Of a DNA stretch of 64,000 nt, positions 63,498-64,000 are shown piece after piece; the first letter of the stretch is position 1; every line of letters begins with the position of its first letter. Source of the stretch: Psychrobacter sp. UBA3962 (lineage in GTDB: Bacteria; Pseudomonadota; Gammaproteobacteria; Pseudomonadales; Moraxellaceae). The translations under genes were made by a program, and so were the position numbers. Below the pieces are notes generated by a model. The model ran no database searches and was not told where the DNA came from. It saw only the letters and a list, made by a program, of their open reading frames with translations. Where the stretch lies: contig NZ_DGDC01000003.1 of assembly GCF_002385225.1 (NCBI RefSeq), positions 192,284-256,283 on the forward strand, given 5' to 3'.

Positions 63498-64000
63498 TTA
63501 TTCATTGTTGCTGCTATCGGGATACATCTCTTTTGGACTAGAAATGCGAGTCTGTGGCTGAGTGCCTGTTGCCTCATCAGGTAAGCCAAGACCTAGGTTA
63601 ACCCCACGGCGACCGGTATTGATTGTCGGTAAAGTTTGGTCAGATAAAGTAGCATTGTCTGTAGGCAGCTGTAGTTGAGCCGCTTCATAAATGACTTGCT
63701 GCTTAGTTGGCCCCGTATATTCAGAGTTTTGAGTAGCATTAGAGTCTGTACGCTTGTCTGAGCGACCCAGCTTGCCATAAGTCATTCTGCTTAATAAGCT
63801 ACCCGCACGATTATTGCTAATACGTACTTTACCATCAGCAGTTAACCATTCAGGATAGTTGATTTGTAACAAAGTTTTGTATTGCTGTGCCAAATCATTT
63901 AGACCTAATTGCTCATTGCTATAAGCCAAAATTGCAATGGCTTCGGGAATTTGTTGGCTTTGAGGATAGTATTGGAATACCCATCTTGCACGGTTAGCAG
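63498..64000 (-). CDS. bamD: BamD, outer-membrane assembly lipoprotein (5' end outside window)
   Basis: C-terminal part of BamD, the lipoprotein that links BamA to the other Bam subunits. The frame stays open to the right edge. It reads RARWVFQYYPQSQQIPEA and LAYSNEQLGLNDLAQQY, a TPR-type helix pair typical of BamD's last repeats, then LLQINYPEWL. After that comes a tail of about 110 residues, rich in Asn, Thr and Gln, not present in E. coli BamD. The N-terminus and lipobox lie beyond the window. It is upstream of dnaG on the same strand. Identification rests on the repeat pattern only. Confidence 0.78.
   Translation of the reverse strand, partial: ANRARWVFQYYPQSQQIPEAIAILAYSNEQLGLNDLAQQYKTLLQINYPEWLTADGKVRISNNRAGSLLSRMTYGKLGRSDKRTDSNATQNSEYTGPTKQQVIYEAAQLQLPTDNATLSDQTLPTINTGRRGVNLGLGLPDEATGTQPQTRISSPKEMYPDSSNNE

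Noticed and set aside
1..64000. tRNA, rRNA, CRISPR array, prophage or insertion sequence
   Set aside because: I checked the intergenic gaps by eye and saw no T-arm-like motif, repeat-spacer array, integrase or transposase; a tRNAscan-SE and ISfinder run would settle it.

Overview
The window reads as ordinary chromosomal backbone of a gammaproteobacterium of the Moraxellaceae, most likely Psychrobacter. The reasons are the moderately AT-rich DNA, the alaS-lysC-csrA, rpsA-ihfB and rpoD/dnaG gene orders, a long glyceraldehyde-3-phosphate dehydrogenase with an N-terminal extension as in Acinetobacter and relatives, and the general character of the proteins. The genus is inferred from protein character, not from a database search. 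I saw no phage, insertion sequence, CRISPR array, rRNA or tRNA gene.

Layout. Positions 1-2606 hold the end of a CcoI/FixI-type copper P-type ATPase, cut by the left edge. Next come a BaxI_1-type membrane protein (-), NAD kinase and a YeaC-like protein (+), then a minus-strand block: HopJ-family protein, csrA, lysC, alaS and a DUF389 membrane protein. From 13.3 to 19 kb are a 62-residue membrane protein, an LplT-like transporter and tamA, followed by tamB to 24.0 kb; the tamA-tamB pair is an outer-membrane assembly module. A 54-codon hemP gene with a near-perfect Fur box lies at 24.1-24.35 kb. A long plus-strand run follows: Nudix/ThiE-like fusion, lipocalin, gap, obg, proB, hemE, argC, a coiled-coil membrane protein, clpS, clpA, ung, tadA, cmk, rpsA, ihfB, a CBS-domain membrane protein, a small secreted protein and an MltD-like transglycosylase with eight LysM domains. 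It meets mltF head-on at 49 kb. After a 1-kb hairpin-rich non-coding stretch come a NIF3 protein (-), a DegS-like protease (+), the nrdA-nrdB-yfaE ribonucleotide reductase cluster (-) with tandem NrdR-like boxes, a DUF493 protein, rpoD, dnaG and the end of bamD (-), cut by the right edge.

How the genes work together. Several pathways are represented by neighbours: envelope assembly and remodelling (tamA/tamB, bamD, mltD, mltF, DegS-like protease), the ClpS-ClpA N-end-rule system, DNA precursor supply and replication/transcription (nrdAB-yfaE, dnaG, rpoD, ung), translation (alaS, tadA, rpsA, obg) and iron/haem (hemP, hemE). Many gene ends carry clear intrinsic terminators, often shared by convergent genes.

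What stands out. No novel defence or biosynthetic system is visible. The unusual signals are: (i) long, acidic or Ser/Asn/Gln-rich inserts in otherwise conserved proteins (DnaG, ClpA, TamA POTRA 3, CcoI actuator domain, DUF389 protein); (ii) structured RNA-like elements outside genes, especially 50.3-51.3 kb, the rpsA leader, the obg-proB and tamA-tamB gaps and the gap leader; (iii) the Fur-hemP and NrdR-nrdA regulatory sites.
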